Below, in pieces: positions 38,301-48,152 of a DNA stretch of 64,000 nucleotides. The position numbers and the translations under genes were made by a program. Position 1 is the stretch's first letter, and every line of letters begins with the position of its first letter. This DNA comes from Bacteroidales bacterium (GTDB lineage: Bacteria > Bacteroidota > Bacteroidia > Bacteroidales > Bacteroidaceae), in the NCBI GenBank assembly GCA_015654535.1, contig JAATGU010000132.1, positions 26,499 through 90,498 on the forward strand, in the 5' to 3' direction. A model generated the notes under the pieces. The model made no database searches and had not been told where the DNA came from. It saw nothing but the letters and a program-made list of their open reading frames with translations.

Positions 38301-39736
38301 TTAATCAAATCTTAGATTTTCGAAAAATTCAGAACAAAAAGATGAAAATGCAGGTACAGGAGATAGATGTAGTTCCTTTTATTCGTCGAATTATGAATAA
38401 CTTTGAATCTTTGGCCGAAGATCATCATATTGAATTTATTCTTGAAGACGATGAGCTACAGCCAACTCTTTGGGTGGATACAGATAAATTAGAAAAAATA
38501 GTGTTCAATCTTCTTTCCAATGCCTTTAAGTTCACCTCTCAAGGAAAAATGATCAAAGTCTTTATAAAAGATGAAGATAATACAGTCGCAATTGGAGTAA
38601 AAGACCAAGGAATAGGGATTGCTGACGATAAGAGAAGTTCTTTGTTTACTCGATTTGAAAATTTGGTAGATAAAAATTTATTCAACCAGCCTAGTTCGGG
38701 CATCGGTCTTTCCTTAGTAAAAGAACTGGTGGAAATGCACAAGGCTACTATTCAGGTAGATAGTAAATTAGGTGAAGGGAGCTGCTTTACAACTCATTTT
38801 TTAAAAGGTAAAGGGCATTATGAGGATAGTGTTGAGTTTATCCTCTCGGATTCTCATGATCCTGAACTGAAGGAGATGCTAAATAGTGCAGATGTTCATC
38901 ATGGGAAATTCTTAGAGTATACGGAGACTTTGACAAAAGAAGCAGGTTCTTCAAAGGAAACCTTGCTTTTAGTAGAAGATAATGCAGAATTACGCTTTTT
39001 CTTACGCAGTGTTTTTTCTTCTTCATTCCAAGTAATTGAGGCGGATGATGGTGCAGAGGGACTTGAAAAAGCATTGAAATATGTGCCGGATATGATTATT
39101 AGTGATGTTATGATGCCCAACAAAGACGGGATTGAGCTGACGAAAGAATTAAGGGCTGAAATGACAACAAGTCATATTCCAATTGTATTACTCACTGCTA
39201 AGTCTACTATCGAAAGTAAGTTGCAGGGACTAGAATTTGGTGCAGATGATTATATAACTAAACCCTTTAGTGCTACTTATCTGAAGGCCAGAGTAGAAAA
39301 TTTATTAGTGCAACGGCATAAATTGCAGGAACTTTATTGTGCAAATCTGATGACCCCACTGGTAAAAGAAACGACCATTCATCCAGAGATGTCTTCTAAT
39401 GATCGCCGGTTTATGGATAAACTTTTAGAAATAATGGAAAAAAATATGGATAATGGCGACTTGATTGTAGATGACTTGGTACAAGAGTTGGCTGTTAGTC
39501 GTTCTGTATTTTTTAAGAAACTAAAAGTCTTGACAGGTTTAGCTCCCATTGAATTTATCAAAGAAATGCGCGTGAAACGTGCTGCCCAACTTATTGAAAC
39601 GGGTGAATATAATATGACACAAATCTCTTATATGGTTGGTATTAATGATCCACGTTATTTTAGTAAGTGCTTTAAGCAGAAATATGTAATGACTCCTACG
39701 GAGTATAAAGAAAGTGTGAATAAAAATCAAAAATAG
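35309..39736 (+). CDS. Hybrid two-component system sensor/regulator (HTCS)
   Basis: About 1475 residues from the ATG at 35309, which begins a signal sequence (MKNLFFLFLFWIAYLSSYAQ). Order: a periplasmic double beta-propeller of Reg_prop repeats (about 25-780, for example GLSQNTVMSMLQDHKGIMWFAT and DNIYCVFEDVRGRIWIAT), a Y_Y_Y domain (about 810-895), one membrane helix (about 905-932), HisKA with His954 (NISHELRTPLTL), HATPase (NLLSNAFKFTS; GIGLSLVKELVEMHK), a receiver with Asp1266 (ISDVMMPNKDG), and an AraC-type HTH at the C-terminus. It would sense a pectic oligosaccharide and activate the neighbouring locus. The ligand is inferred from context. Confidence 0.95.
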   Translation: MKNLFFLFLFWIAYLSSYAQQKCSFTHYSSEDGLSQNTVMSMLQDHKGIMWFATWDGINKFDGYTFKTFKARQGDLISLTNNRVDRMVEDAYGYIWVLTYDNKAHRFNPQAETFIQVPSSGEGTLANILSIEVMKDGSVWLLTENDGAIRATMDKGTHKLKTDIYSLKAGLFPAQKVYKVYQDASGNEWMLTDNGLAVIKPGQRVPVSYFVETKENRPRLNQSFYSLQETPTEILFGSDKGRVWRQQKKGGRFQLLELPTKSSIISVNSVSPDEMVFSTADDGFFTYRLSMKEIMHYSTTTCANLPSNKIVSAYIDRCKEVWFELAGAGGVTHFNPHTNQVKHEIVSAEQGNASRSQPSFHIHEDINGYLWVHPYGGGFSYFDRKQNKIIPFYNKPGSPDWRFSNKLHSTMSDRQGNLWMSTHSKGLEKITFLDSQFHLNTPYPHDYESLSNETRALFEDKSRNIWIAFKDGTIRIYDPNRNYMGYLTASGNISLNGAKVEGVAYSITQDKKGIIWIGMKGGGLIRAEKSGSRYRLTRFKYNEDDIYSLSDDNIYCVFEDVRGRIWIATFGGGINYIDRDKNGRYIFINHRNNLKGYPIDRCYRARHITADNKGNIWVGTTSGALSFKENFANPEEIQFNHYSRVPSDIHSLSNNDVHWIHATKKGELYLSTFGGGLNKLISTIGKDKAIFKCYTVKDGAPSDVLLSMQEDTKGSLWISTENGLSKFIPSQQKFENYDDKSFGFKVKFNEGTSEITANHQIYFGTTNGFFYFNPLAIRKSTYVPYITFSELMIANKEIDPSPKSILKVGLDDTKELILSHTENIVTIQYAALDMRNSDNIQYAYILEGFDKEWTYVDKQRFATYTNLPKGDYVFRVKSTNSDGVWVNNVRSLKITILPSFWETPWAYILYFIFLLAIILVAVYILFTIYRLKNEVSVEQQVSDIKLRFFTNISHELRTPLTLIAGPVEFVLKNSHLPEDAREQLHLVKLNTDRMLRLVNQILDFRKIQNKKMKMQVQEIDVVPFIRRIMNNFESLAEDHHIEFILEDDELQPTLWVDTDKLEKIVFNLLSNAFKFTSQGKMIKVFIKDEDNTVAIGVKDQGIGIADDKRSSLFTRFENLVDKNLFNQPSSGIGLSLVKELVEMHKATIQVDSKLGEGSCFTTHFLKGKGHYEDSVEFILSDSHDPELKEMLNSADVHHGKFLEYTETLTKEAGSSKETLLLVEDNAELRFFLRSVFSSSFQVIEADDGAEGLEKALKYVPDMIISDVMMPNKDGIELTKELRAEMTTSHIPIVLLTAKSTIESKLQGLEFGADDYITKPFSATYLKARVENLLVQRHKLQELYCANLMTPLVKETTIHPEMSSNDRRFMDKLLEIMEKNMDNGDLIVDDLVQELAVSRSVFFKKLKVLTGLAPIEFIKEMRVKRAAQLIETGEYNMTQISYMVGINDPRYFSKCFKQKYVMTPTEYKESVNKNQK

Positions 39737-39749
39737 CGAATTTATAGAT

Positions 39750-39848
39750 ATGCAAACACATAAACTAATCTTTTGGATTATTGTTGTCTTTTTGTTAGCT
39801 GGCGTAGCGACTCTGCTTTTTGTTCTCCTTTTGAGTGCTTTTCAGTAA
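39750..39848 (+). CDS. Possible 32-residue membrane protein
   Basis: A short ORF starts 13 bp after the HTCS stop. It encodes a short basic N-terminus (MQTHK) followed by one strongly hydrophobic helix (LIFWIIVVFLLAGVATLLF) and ends SAFQ. The composition is that of a single-pass small membrane protein. No clear ribosome site is seen, and Bacteroides often lack one. It could be a real partner of the HTCS or chance. Confidence 0.35.
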   Translation: MQTHKLIFWIIVVFLLAGVATLLFVLLLSAFQ

Positions 39849-39998
39849 AAACAAGAACTCTTTTTTATTGAGATTGTGGTAATGTTTGTGTTAGTATTTT
39901 ATTTTTTTATAAATGAATGGCGTATTCTAATAATTATTTCGTAATAAAGGATTAATTTGAAGTTTATTTATGACTAATTAGTTAATTATAATTAATAT

Positions 39999-40023
39999 AT
40001 AGTACTTTGTATTGCATAGTACT
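39999..40023. promoter_or_regulatory. Candidate PadR operator
   Basis: Two AGTACT hexamers, in ATAGTACT (39999-40006) and ATAGTACT (40016-40023), lie in the -33 region of the padR promoter. PadR-type regulators are known to bind paired GTAC-containing half-sites, so autoregulation is likely. Confidence 0.5.
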
Positions 40024-40034
40024 AATTCAATACC

Positions 40035-40042
40035 TATCTTTG
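40035..40042 (+). promoter_or_regulatory. Candidate -7 box of padR-pspC
   Basis: TATCTTTG matches TAnnTTTG, with TTG at 40012-40014 at 20-bp spacing. It lies 22 bp before the padR start. Confidence 0.55.
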
Positions 40043-40064
40043 TCTCATTAAATAAAAAGAGGGT

Positions 40065-40391
40065 ATGAATGTTGACAATGTAAAATCACAAATGCGCAAA
40101 GGAATGCTGGAATATTGCATTTTATTGTTGTTACATAAGGAGCCTGCTTATGCTTCAGATATTATTCAAAAACTGAAGGAGGCAAAACTGATTGTGGTGG
40201 AAGGCACACTTTATCCGTTACTCACACGATTAAAAAATGACGATCAGTTGGAATATGATTGGGTGGAATCTAACCAAGGTCCCCCTCGGAAATATTATAA
40301 ACTTACGTCTAAAGGAGAAGCTTTTTTGGGTGAACTGGAAATTTCTTGGAGAGAATTGAATGCAACGGTGAATCATATTGCAACTAATTAA
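40065..40391 (+). CDS. PadR-family transcriptional regulator
   Basis: 108 residues, one winged-helix domain. RKGMLEYCILLLLHKEPAYASDIIQKL, then VVEGTLYPLLTRLKNDDQLEYDW and GPPRKYYKLTSKGEAFL are the PadR signature. It is directly followed (12 bp) by a PspC-domain protein, a common pairing in Bacteroidota that suggests control of an envelope-stress membrane protein. Paired AGTACT sites in its own promoter support autoregulation. Confidence 0.93.
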   Translation: MNVDNVKSQMRKGMLEYCILLLLHKEPAYASDIIQKLKEAKLIVVEGTLYPLLTRLKNDDQLEYDWVESNQGPPRKYYKLTSKGEAFLGELEISWRELNATVNHIATN

Positions 40392-40403
40392 TTGAAAAAT
40401 AAA

Positions 40404-41504
40404 ATGAAAAAAACATTGACTGTGAATTTAGGAGGGACGGTCTTCCACATTGATGATGACGCCTACCATTTACTGGATAATTATCTTGCGAATCTGAAAT
40501 TACACTTTCGTAAAGAGAAAGGTGCTGAAGAGATTATCAAAGATATGGAACTAAGAATCTCCGAGCTTCTTACGGAAAAAGTGAATGCTGGATTTCAGGT
40601 AATATCGATTGAATATGTGGAGGAGGTGATTACTCGAATGGGAAAACCGGAGGAACTTTCGGATGAAGAGGTAAATGAGGATGAAAGAACTTCGGATAAA
40701 GCGCATCAGGAGTCTGGCACAAGTAAAGAAACGCGGCAGGGGCGTCGCCATTTTTACCGTAATCCGGACGATAAGGTTCTGGGCGGTGTGGCATCTGGTA
40801 TTGCTGCATATATGGGATGGGACCCTACTCTGGTACGGGTAGTTATGATCATTCTTGTGCCTGCTGGTAGTGGAGCTATTGTGCTGGCTTATATTATTTG
40901 CTGGATTCTCGTTCCTGAAGCATATACGGCTGCTGAAAAGCTTGCAATGCGAGGGGAGAAGGTTACGTTGGAGAATATTGGTAAGACAGTGACTGATGGA
41001 TTTGAAAAGGTGTCGAGTGGAGTAAATGATTATATGAATTCCGGAAAACCTAGGACTGCGCTGCAGAAGTTGGGCGATGCTTTTGTGCAGATAGTAGGGG
41101 CATTTCTTAAAGTCTTTTTGGTATTGCTTGCTATTGTGTTCAGTCCTGTGCTTTTTGTGTTTATCATTGTATTCTTTGCTTTGATTGTTGCGGCTATTTC
41201 CATAGCAGTAGGTGGTGGAACGGCTTTTATTCATTTATTTCCATTAATGGATTGGGGAGTAATTTATTCTTCGCCGGTCAATATTATTTTTGCTAGTATT
41301 ACCGGACTCTTTTTAGTAGGCATCCCTTTGGCTAGTATTGTATATGCTATTTTTCGCCAGCTTTTAAGTTGGAAACCTATGTCCTCAGGTGTAAAATGGA
41401 TATTAATTATACTTTGGGTAATTAGTCTCATCGCTTCTCTTTTTCTGTTTCCTTCAATAGCATTGCCTTATTGGCATCACGAAATATATACTATGGCTGT
41501 TTAA
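40404..41504 (+). CDS. PspC-domain membrane protein
   Basis: 366 residues from the ATG at 40404; a TTG at 40392 would add four residues. The N-terminal part (1-105) is soluble with helices (ITRMGKPEELSDEEV). The PspC domain follows at about 118-175 (HFYRNPDDKVLGGVASGIAAYMGWDPTLVRVVMII, ending CWILVPE). Further membrane segments fill the rest (about 225-360). PspC proteins belong to the phage-shock/envelope-stress response. It is co-transcribed with padR. A hairpin downstream may end the transcript. Confidence 0.86.
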   Translation: MKKTLTVNLGGTVFHIDDDAYHLLDNYLANLKLHFRKEKGAEEIIKDMELRISELLTEKVNAGFQVISIEYVEEVITRMGKPEELSDEEVNEDERTSDKAHQESGTSKETRQGRRHFYRNPDDKVLGGVASGIAAYMGWDPTLVRVVMIILVPAGSGAIVLAYIICWILVPEAYTAAEKLAMRGEKVTLENIGKTVTDGFEKVSSGVNDYMNSGKPRTALQKLGDAFVQIVGAFLKVFLVLLAIVFSPVLFVFIIVFFALIVAAISIAVGGGTAFIHLFPLMDWGVIYSSPVNIIFASITGLFLVGIPLASIVYAIFRQLLSWKPMSSGVKWILIILWVISLIASLFLFPSIALPYWHHEIYTMAV

Positions 41505-41531
41505 AAAGAGCTGTATTACATCTATAAAAGG

Positions 41532-41573
41532 TAGGCAACTAATAATGATTTAGAGATCATTAATAGTTGCCTA
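41532..41573 (+). terminator. Hairpin after the pspC gene
   Basis: TAGGCAACTA (41532-41541) pairs perfectly with TAGTTGCCTA (41564-41573), and inner AATGAT/ATCATT bases extend the stem. No strong T-run follows, so termination is probable but not certain. Confidence 0.6.
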
Positions 41574-41706
41574 TATAACTATATATAGTACTTAATCCTT
41601 TTGTTTTGTTAGCTTTAGAGCATTATTGCGTGTCTAAAATAAAATAAAATTAGTGTTTATTGATTTAAAAAGAAGCTAAAAAAAATTGTATATGATATTT
41701 TGTTCT

Positions 41707-41714
41707 TATCTTTG
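41707..41714 (+). promoter_or_regulatory. Candidate -7 box of the atp operon
   Basis: TATCTTTG matches TAnnTTTG, with TTG at 41686-41688 about 18 bp upstream. The leader to atpD would be about 160 bases. Confidence 0.5.
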
Positions 41715-41880
41715 TGAATCGGTCTTTATAAGGATTTTACAAAGGGTTAAGATTAATTTCTGATAAATTATTTAATATATACCTTTTAGGACAATAAACG
41801 AGTAATACAGGACTTTCATACCCTAAAGAATCTCCTCATTTTTGTAGAAATTTAAAAGTAATTAAAAAATAAAATAATAG

Positions 41881-43401
<1,521 letters not shown>

Positions 43402-43441
43402 TTGCTCTTTTGGCTTTATGGCCTGATAAGTAAATAAAATT

Positions 43442-43681
43442 ATGAAATTAGAAATATTATCACCGGAACGTTCTCTTTATAAAGGAGAAGTTGAGAGTGT
43501 AACATTTCCAGGAACATTGGGAATGTTTACGGTACTTAACGATCACGCCCCGTTAATATCCTCTTTGAAAGAGGGAATCATCAAATATAAGATGACAAAT
43601 GACGGAGTTGAAAAGGAGCTATCCATTAAAAAAGGATTTGTAGAAGTCAGACAGAACGAAGTTTCTGTCTGCGTGGAATAG
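43442..43681 (+). CDS. atpC: F1 ATP synthase epsilon subunit (short form)
   Basis: 79 residues, only the N-terminal beta-sandwich (EILSPERSLYKGEVESVTFPGTLGMFTVLNDHAPLISSL). The C-terminal helical hairpin found in most bacteria is absent. Short epsilon subunits are usual in Bacteroidota, so this is not read as a truncation. It lies 40 bp after atpD. Confidence 0.93.
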   Translation: MKLEILSPERSLYKGEVESVTFPGTLGMFTVLNDHAPLISSLKEGIIKYKMTNDGVEKELSIKKGFVEVRQNEVSVCVE

Positions 43682-43711
43682 ACAAGCAGATAATTTTTAA
43701 CCTTAAATCTC

Positions 43712-44113
43712 ATGAACATGTTGCAAAAAATGTTCCTATTAATACTAACAGTAGTAATGGGAATAACGGGTATTATTGGAGGAATTGTAGTCTATAATGA
43801 GCTCCCAACTGAATATTTTCGTTGGTATCCAAGTATTCCGTTGTTTTATTATTTAATGGGAATCATCTTTGTGATAGCGATAGGGACTTGTAAGAAGAAA
43901 ACAAATATTGAAATTGCCAACCTTTATTTGGCTATGAAGATTCTTAAGGTTATCGCAACAATTATATTCATGGGATTTTATATGTGGCTTATTGATGAAA
44001 GAGATAAAGATTTTGTTGTTGCAATAGGCATTTTTTATTTTATTTATCTGATATTGGAAACATGTTTTTATTTCAATTTTGAAAAGAGTATTAAAAAGAA
44101 AAAAGACGAATGA
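43712..44113 (+). CDS. Small membrane protein of the atp operon (AtpI-like position)
   Basis: 133 residues with four predicted membrane helices (LLILTVVMGITGIIGGIVV; YYLMGIIFVIAIG; ILKVIATIIFMGFYMWL; VAIGIFYFIYLILETCFYF) and a basic tail. It overlaps the atpB start by 4 bp. Position and topology suggest an AtpI-like assembly factor, but I see no diagnostic motif, so the role is inferred. Confidence 0.6.
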   Translation: MNMLQKMFLLILTVVMGITGIIGGIVVYNELPTEYFRWYPSIPLFYYLMGIIFVIAIGTCKKKTNIEIANLYLAMKILKVIATIIFMGFYMWLIDERDKDFVVAIGIFYFIYLILETCFYFNFEKSIKKKKDE

Positions 44114-45177
44114 ATAACTTACAGAATAATATAAGTAGATACACGTGGTTATTATTACTGATATTAATACCTGCATTGTCGGCTTCTGCTCAAGAGTCGA
44201 AGGGTGATGGAAAAGTAGATGTGAAAGAAATAGTCTTTGGTCACATTGGTGATTCTTATGAATGGCATATTACTACGTGGGGACAAACGCATTTAACCAT
44301 TCCTCTTCCTGTAATTGTAATGGGAAGTAATGGTCAGTGGCATGTATTCCTTTCTTCTGAATTTCATGATTCCCCGGGAGGCGAATATGCGGGCTTCCAT
44401 ATTGCTAAAGAAGGAGCTTATCAAGGTAAGATCGTAGAGAAAGATGCTACGGGGGCTGAAGTGAGACCTATTGATATCTCTATTACGAAGACAGCTTTTG
44501 CTATGATCCTTAATAGTATTCTTCTTTGTATAATGATTTTAGGAGTCGCTCGTTGGGCAAAGAAAAGTCCTAAGAAAGCTCCGAAAGGATTTATTGGATT
44601 CATGGAGTTATTTATTATGGATATCAATGATAATGTAATAAAGCCTTGTATAGGAAAGGGGTATGAGCGATATGCTCCTTATCTACTTACGGTGTTTTTC
44701 TTTATCTTTTTTAATAATATTATGGGATTGATTCCTATATTTCCTGGAGGTGCAAATGTTACCGGAAACATAGCAGTGACACTTACATTGGCCTTTTGTA
44801 CATTCTTGGCAGTTAATTTATTTGCAACTAAAGAATATTGGAAAGAAATTTTCTGGCCGGAGGTGCCTTTAATGTTGAAACCCATTATGATCCCGATTGA
44901 GATCGTGGGAATTATTACTAAACCATTTGCCTTGATGATTCGTCTTTTTGCCAATATGTTGGCAGGGCATTCTGTTATCCTGAGCCTTGTTTGCCTTGTA
45001 TTTATTACAGCTTCTATGGGACCGGTAATGAATGGTTCAATGACAGTGGTATCAGTGCTTTTTGGCATTTTTATGAATTGCCTCGAACTTTTGGTAGCCT
45101 ACATTCAGGCGTATGTGTTTACGATGCTTTCCGCTGTGTTTATAGGACTATCTAAGGTGGAAGCTCATCATGCTTAA
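44110..45177 (+). CDS. atpB: Fo ATP synthase subunit a
   Basis: 355 residues, longer than the usual about 250-270. The extra part is a signal-like start (LLLLILIPALSASAQ) and about 110 periplasmic residues, a known feature of Bacteroidota AtpB. The core has the conserved essential Arg in ALMIRLFANMLAGHSVI, and PYLLTVFFFIFFNNIMGLIP. It forms the ion half-channels against the c ring. Confidence 0.95.
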   Translation: MNNLQNNISRYTWLLLLILIPALSASAQESKGDGKVDVKEIVFGHIGDSYEWHITTWGQTHLTIPLPVIVMGSNGQWHVFLSSEFHDSPGGEYAGFHIAKEGAYQGKIVEKDATGAEVRPIDISITKTAFAMILNSILLCIMILGVARWAKKSPKKAPKGFIGFMELFIMDINDNVIKPCIGKGYERYAPYLLTVFFFIFFNNIMGLIPIFPGGANVTGNIAVTLTLAFCTFLAVNLFATKEYWKEIFWPEVPLMLKPIMIPIEIVGIITKPFALMIRLFANMLAGHSVILSLVCLVFITASMGPVMNGSMTVVSVLFGIFMNCLELLVAYIQAYVFTMLSAVFIGLSKVEAHHA

Positions 45178-45226
45178 TAAATAAAGAATTAATTAATAGA
45201 ATTAATATAAACCATTAAAAAAATAA

Positions 45227-45484
<258 letters not shown>

Positions 45485-45488
45485 TAAC

Positions 45489-45989
45489 ATGTCATTATTA
45501 CAACCGGAATTTGGACTTTTATTTTGGATGTTCCTTTCTTTCGTCTTGGTATTTATCATTCTTGCAAAATACGGTTTCCCTGTCATCACAAAGATGGTGG
45601 AAGAGCGTAAGCAATATATTGAAAAATCATTGGATGCTGCTAAATCCGCTAATGAACAGTTAGCTGGTATTAAGGTTGAAGGTGAAGCTTTGATATCAAG
45701 GGCCCATGAAGAACAGGTAAAAATCCTGAATGAAGCATCGGCTACCCGTGATAAAATAATCAAGGAAGCCAAAGATAGTGCGCAATTAGAAGTCAAGAAG
45801 CAATTAGATGAAGTAAGACTTCAAATCCAAGCTGAAAAGGATGAAGCGATTCGTGCTGTTCGCCGTGAGATAGCTTCCCTATCCGTGGAGATCGCTGAAA
45901 AAGTGATTCGTACTAATTTAGACAAGAACAAAGAGCAGATGGATTTGATTGATCGTTTATTGGATGAAGTGACAGTCTCAAAATCGTAA
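45489..45989 (+). CDS. atpF: ATP synthase subunit b
   Basis: 166 residues. One N-terminal membrane helix ([26 protein letters not shown]) is followed by a long charged amphipathic helix ([21 protein letters not shown] onward) that forms the stator stalk. It starts 4 bp after the atpE stop codon. Confidence 0.95.
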   Translation: MSLLQPEFGLLFWMFLSFVLVFIILAKYGFPVITKMVEERKQYIEKSLDAAKSANEQLAGIKVEGEALISRAHEEQVKILNEASATRDKIIKEAKDSAQLEVKKQLDEVRLQIQAEKDEAIRAVRREIASLSVEIAEKVIRTNLDKNKEQMDLIDRLLDEVTVSKS

Positions 45990-45992
45990 ACA

Positions 45993-46547
45993 ATGAATAT
46001 AGGTATTATTCCCATGCGTTACGCCAAGGCGTTGTTTGCTTTTGCAAAGGTAAAAGGTGTGGAGGATGGCGTTTATACAGAAATGAGCATGTTAGCTCAC
46101 AATTTTATAAATAATGTCTCACTAAGATCTACATTGAACAATCCAGTTGTAAAAAGCGAAGATAAGCATAAATTGATATGTACAGCAGCTGGCATTAAGG
46201 TGAGCGATGTGTTTGTACGTTTCATCGAACTAGTACTGAATCATAAAAGAGAGGAATACCTGCAGTCCATTGCTTTGATGTATAAGGATCTATATCGAAA
46301 GTCAAAGCAAATCTCTATAGGTACACTAACTACAGCTTCTCCTGTGAGTGCTGAAACAGAAAACCGTATGAGAGAGATGCTGATGAAGGATAAAGAGGGC
46401 ACTCTGGAATTTGAAACGATTGTAAACCCCGCTATTTTAGGAGGATTTATCTTTGGTATAGATACCTACCGTTTGGATGCTAGTGTTGCTACACAACTTA
46501 AACGGGTGAAGAATCAGTTTATGGAGAAGAATAGAAAAAGTATATAA
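45993..46547 (+). CDS. atpH: F1 ATP synthase delta subunit
   Basis: 184 residues. MRYAKALFAFAKVKG is the N-terminal delta/OSCP signature, and the C-terminal GTLEFETIVNPAILGGFIFGIDTYRLDASVATQLKR block is conserved. The first seven residues (MNIGIIP) before MRYA are unusual; an alternative ATG lies at residue 8 (46014). It links the head to the stator. Confidence 0.93.
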   Translation: MNIGIIPMRYAKALFAFAKVKGVEDGVYTEMSMLAHNFINNVSLRSTLNNPVVKSEDKHKLICTAAGIKVSDVFVRFIELVLNHKREEYLQSIALMYKDLYRKSKQISIGTLTTASPVSAETENRMREMLMKDKEGTLEFETIVNPAILGGFIFGIDTYRLDASVATQLKRVKNQFMEKNRKSI

Positions 46548-46557
46548 ATAAAGAATT

Positions 46558-48144
46558 ATGTCCGAAAATATAAAAGCAAGTGAGGTCTCCGAAGTATTGC
46601 GTATGCAGCTTGAAGGTATTGATACTCACCTTCAATTCGATGAAGTGGGCACAGTGCTTCAGGTTAGTGACGGAGTAGCCCGTATCTATGGCTTGAAGAA
46701 TGCTGAAGCTAACGAGCTGCTAGAGTTCGACAATGGGATAAAAGCCATTGTAATGAACCTCGAAGAAGATAATGTGGGAGCAGTATTGCTCGGCCCCACT
46801 GATCAAATAAAAGAAGGATATACCGTGAAACGTACTCAAAAAGTCGCTTTTATCAGCGTTGGAGAGGGGTTGTTAGGGCGCGTAATTAATCCACTTGGTG
46901 ATCCTATTGATGGTAAAGGTGAAATTACAGGCTAATGTTTTGATATGCCATTGGAGCGTAAAGCACCGGGGGTAATTTATCGTCAACCGGTAAACGAACC
47001 ACTGCAGACAGGACTAAAAGCTGTTGATGCTATGATTCCTATCGGGCGTGGTCAACGTGAGCTGATTATTGGTGATCGTCAAACAGGAAAAACCTCCATT
47101 GCAATTGATACCATTATCAATCAAAAGAGTAATTACGAAGCCGGTAATCCTGTCTATTGTATTTATGTTGCGATAGGGCAAAAAGCTTCTACCGTTGCAA
47201 CGATTGTGAATACGTTGAAAGAAAAGGGCGCATTGGAATACACAGTTGTGGTTGCCGCTACAGCTGCTGATTCTGCTGCTTTACAATATTTTGCACCATT
47301 TGCAGGCGCTGCTATTGGAGAATATTTTCGTGATACCGCCCGTCATGCTTTGGTGGTTTATGATGACTTGTCTAAACAGGCTGTCGCTTATCGGGAGGTT
47401 TCATTGATTCTTCGTCGTCCGTCCGGACGTGAAGCTTATCCAGGTGATATCTTCTATCTTCACTCTCGTCTATTGGAACGTGCTGCTAAGATCATTGGAC
47501 AGCAAGAAGTTGCCAGCCAAATGAATGACTTACCAGCAAGCTTAAAAGATAAAGTAAAAGGTGGTGGTTCGCTAACTGCTCTTCCGATTATTGAAACACA
47601 AGCTGGTGATGTTTCTGCATATATTCCTACCAATGTGATCTCGATCACTGATGGACAGATTTTTTTGGATACGGACTTGTTTAACCAAGGTAACCGTCCG
47701 GCTATTAACGTAGGTATTTCTGTATCACGTGTAGGGGGTAATGCACAAATCAAAGCGATGAAGAAAGTTGCCGGTACCTTGAAGATCGATCAAGCTCAAT
47801 TCCGTGAATTGGAAGCATTTACCAAGTTTGGTGGAGATATGGATCCATTCACAGCAATGACTATTGACAAAGGACAAAAGAATACCCGTCTATTGGTTCA
47901 GCCTCAGTATTCTCCAATGAAGGTAGAACTACAGATTGCAATCTTGTACTGTGGTACACATGGCTTGCTGAGAAGTGTACCATTGGACAGTGTACATGAT
48001 TTTGAAAAAAACTTCTTATTGGAACTTCAGAATAATTATCAGGCGAATGTACTGGATGTACTTAAGAATGGAGTCATCAATGATGAAGTAACAGCAATTA
48101 TTGAAACAGTAGCACAATCTATTGCGAAAGCTTATAGTAAATAG
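46558..48144 (+). pseudogene. atpA: F1 ATP synthase alpha subunit, interrupted by one in-frame TAA
   Basis: The frame from 46558 to 48144 is open for 528 codons except for a TAA at 46933-46935 (codon 126). The codons around it read [27 protein letters not shown]. The expected residue there is Glu, so one G-to-T change (GAA to TAA) explains it; no frameshift is present. The N-terminal part holds the beta-barrel domain, and the rest holds the P-loop ([11 protein letters not shown]) and the C-terminal domain. A restart at ATG 46945 would give a 399-residue protein without the barrel. The other eight atp genes look intact, so sequencing error, a fresh mutation or readthrough must be considered. 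Confidence 0.9.
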
Positions 48145-48152
48145 GAGGTAAC

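Noticed and set aside
43442..43681. Truncated atpC
   Set aside because: Epsilon subunits of about 80 residues are usual in Bacteroidota, and the sandwich domain is complete.
46558..48144. Genome-wide reassignment of TAA as sense
   Set aside because: Most genes in the window end at TAA exactly where their families end, so TAA is a normal stop. Only two genes are interrupted.
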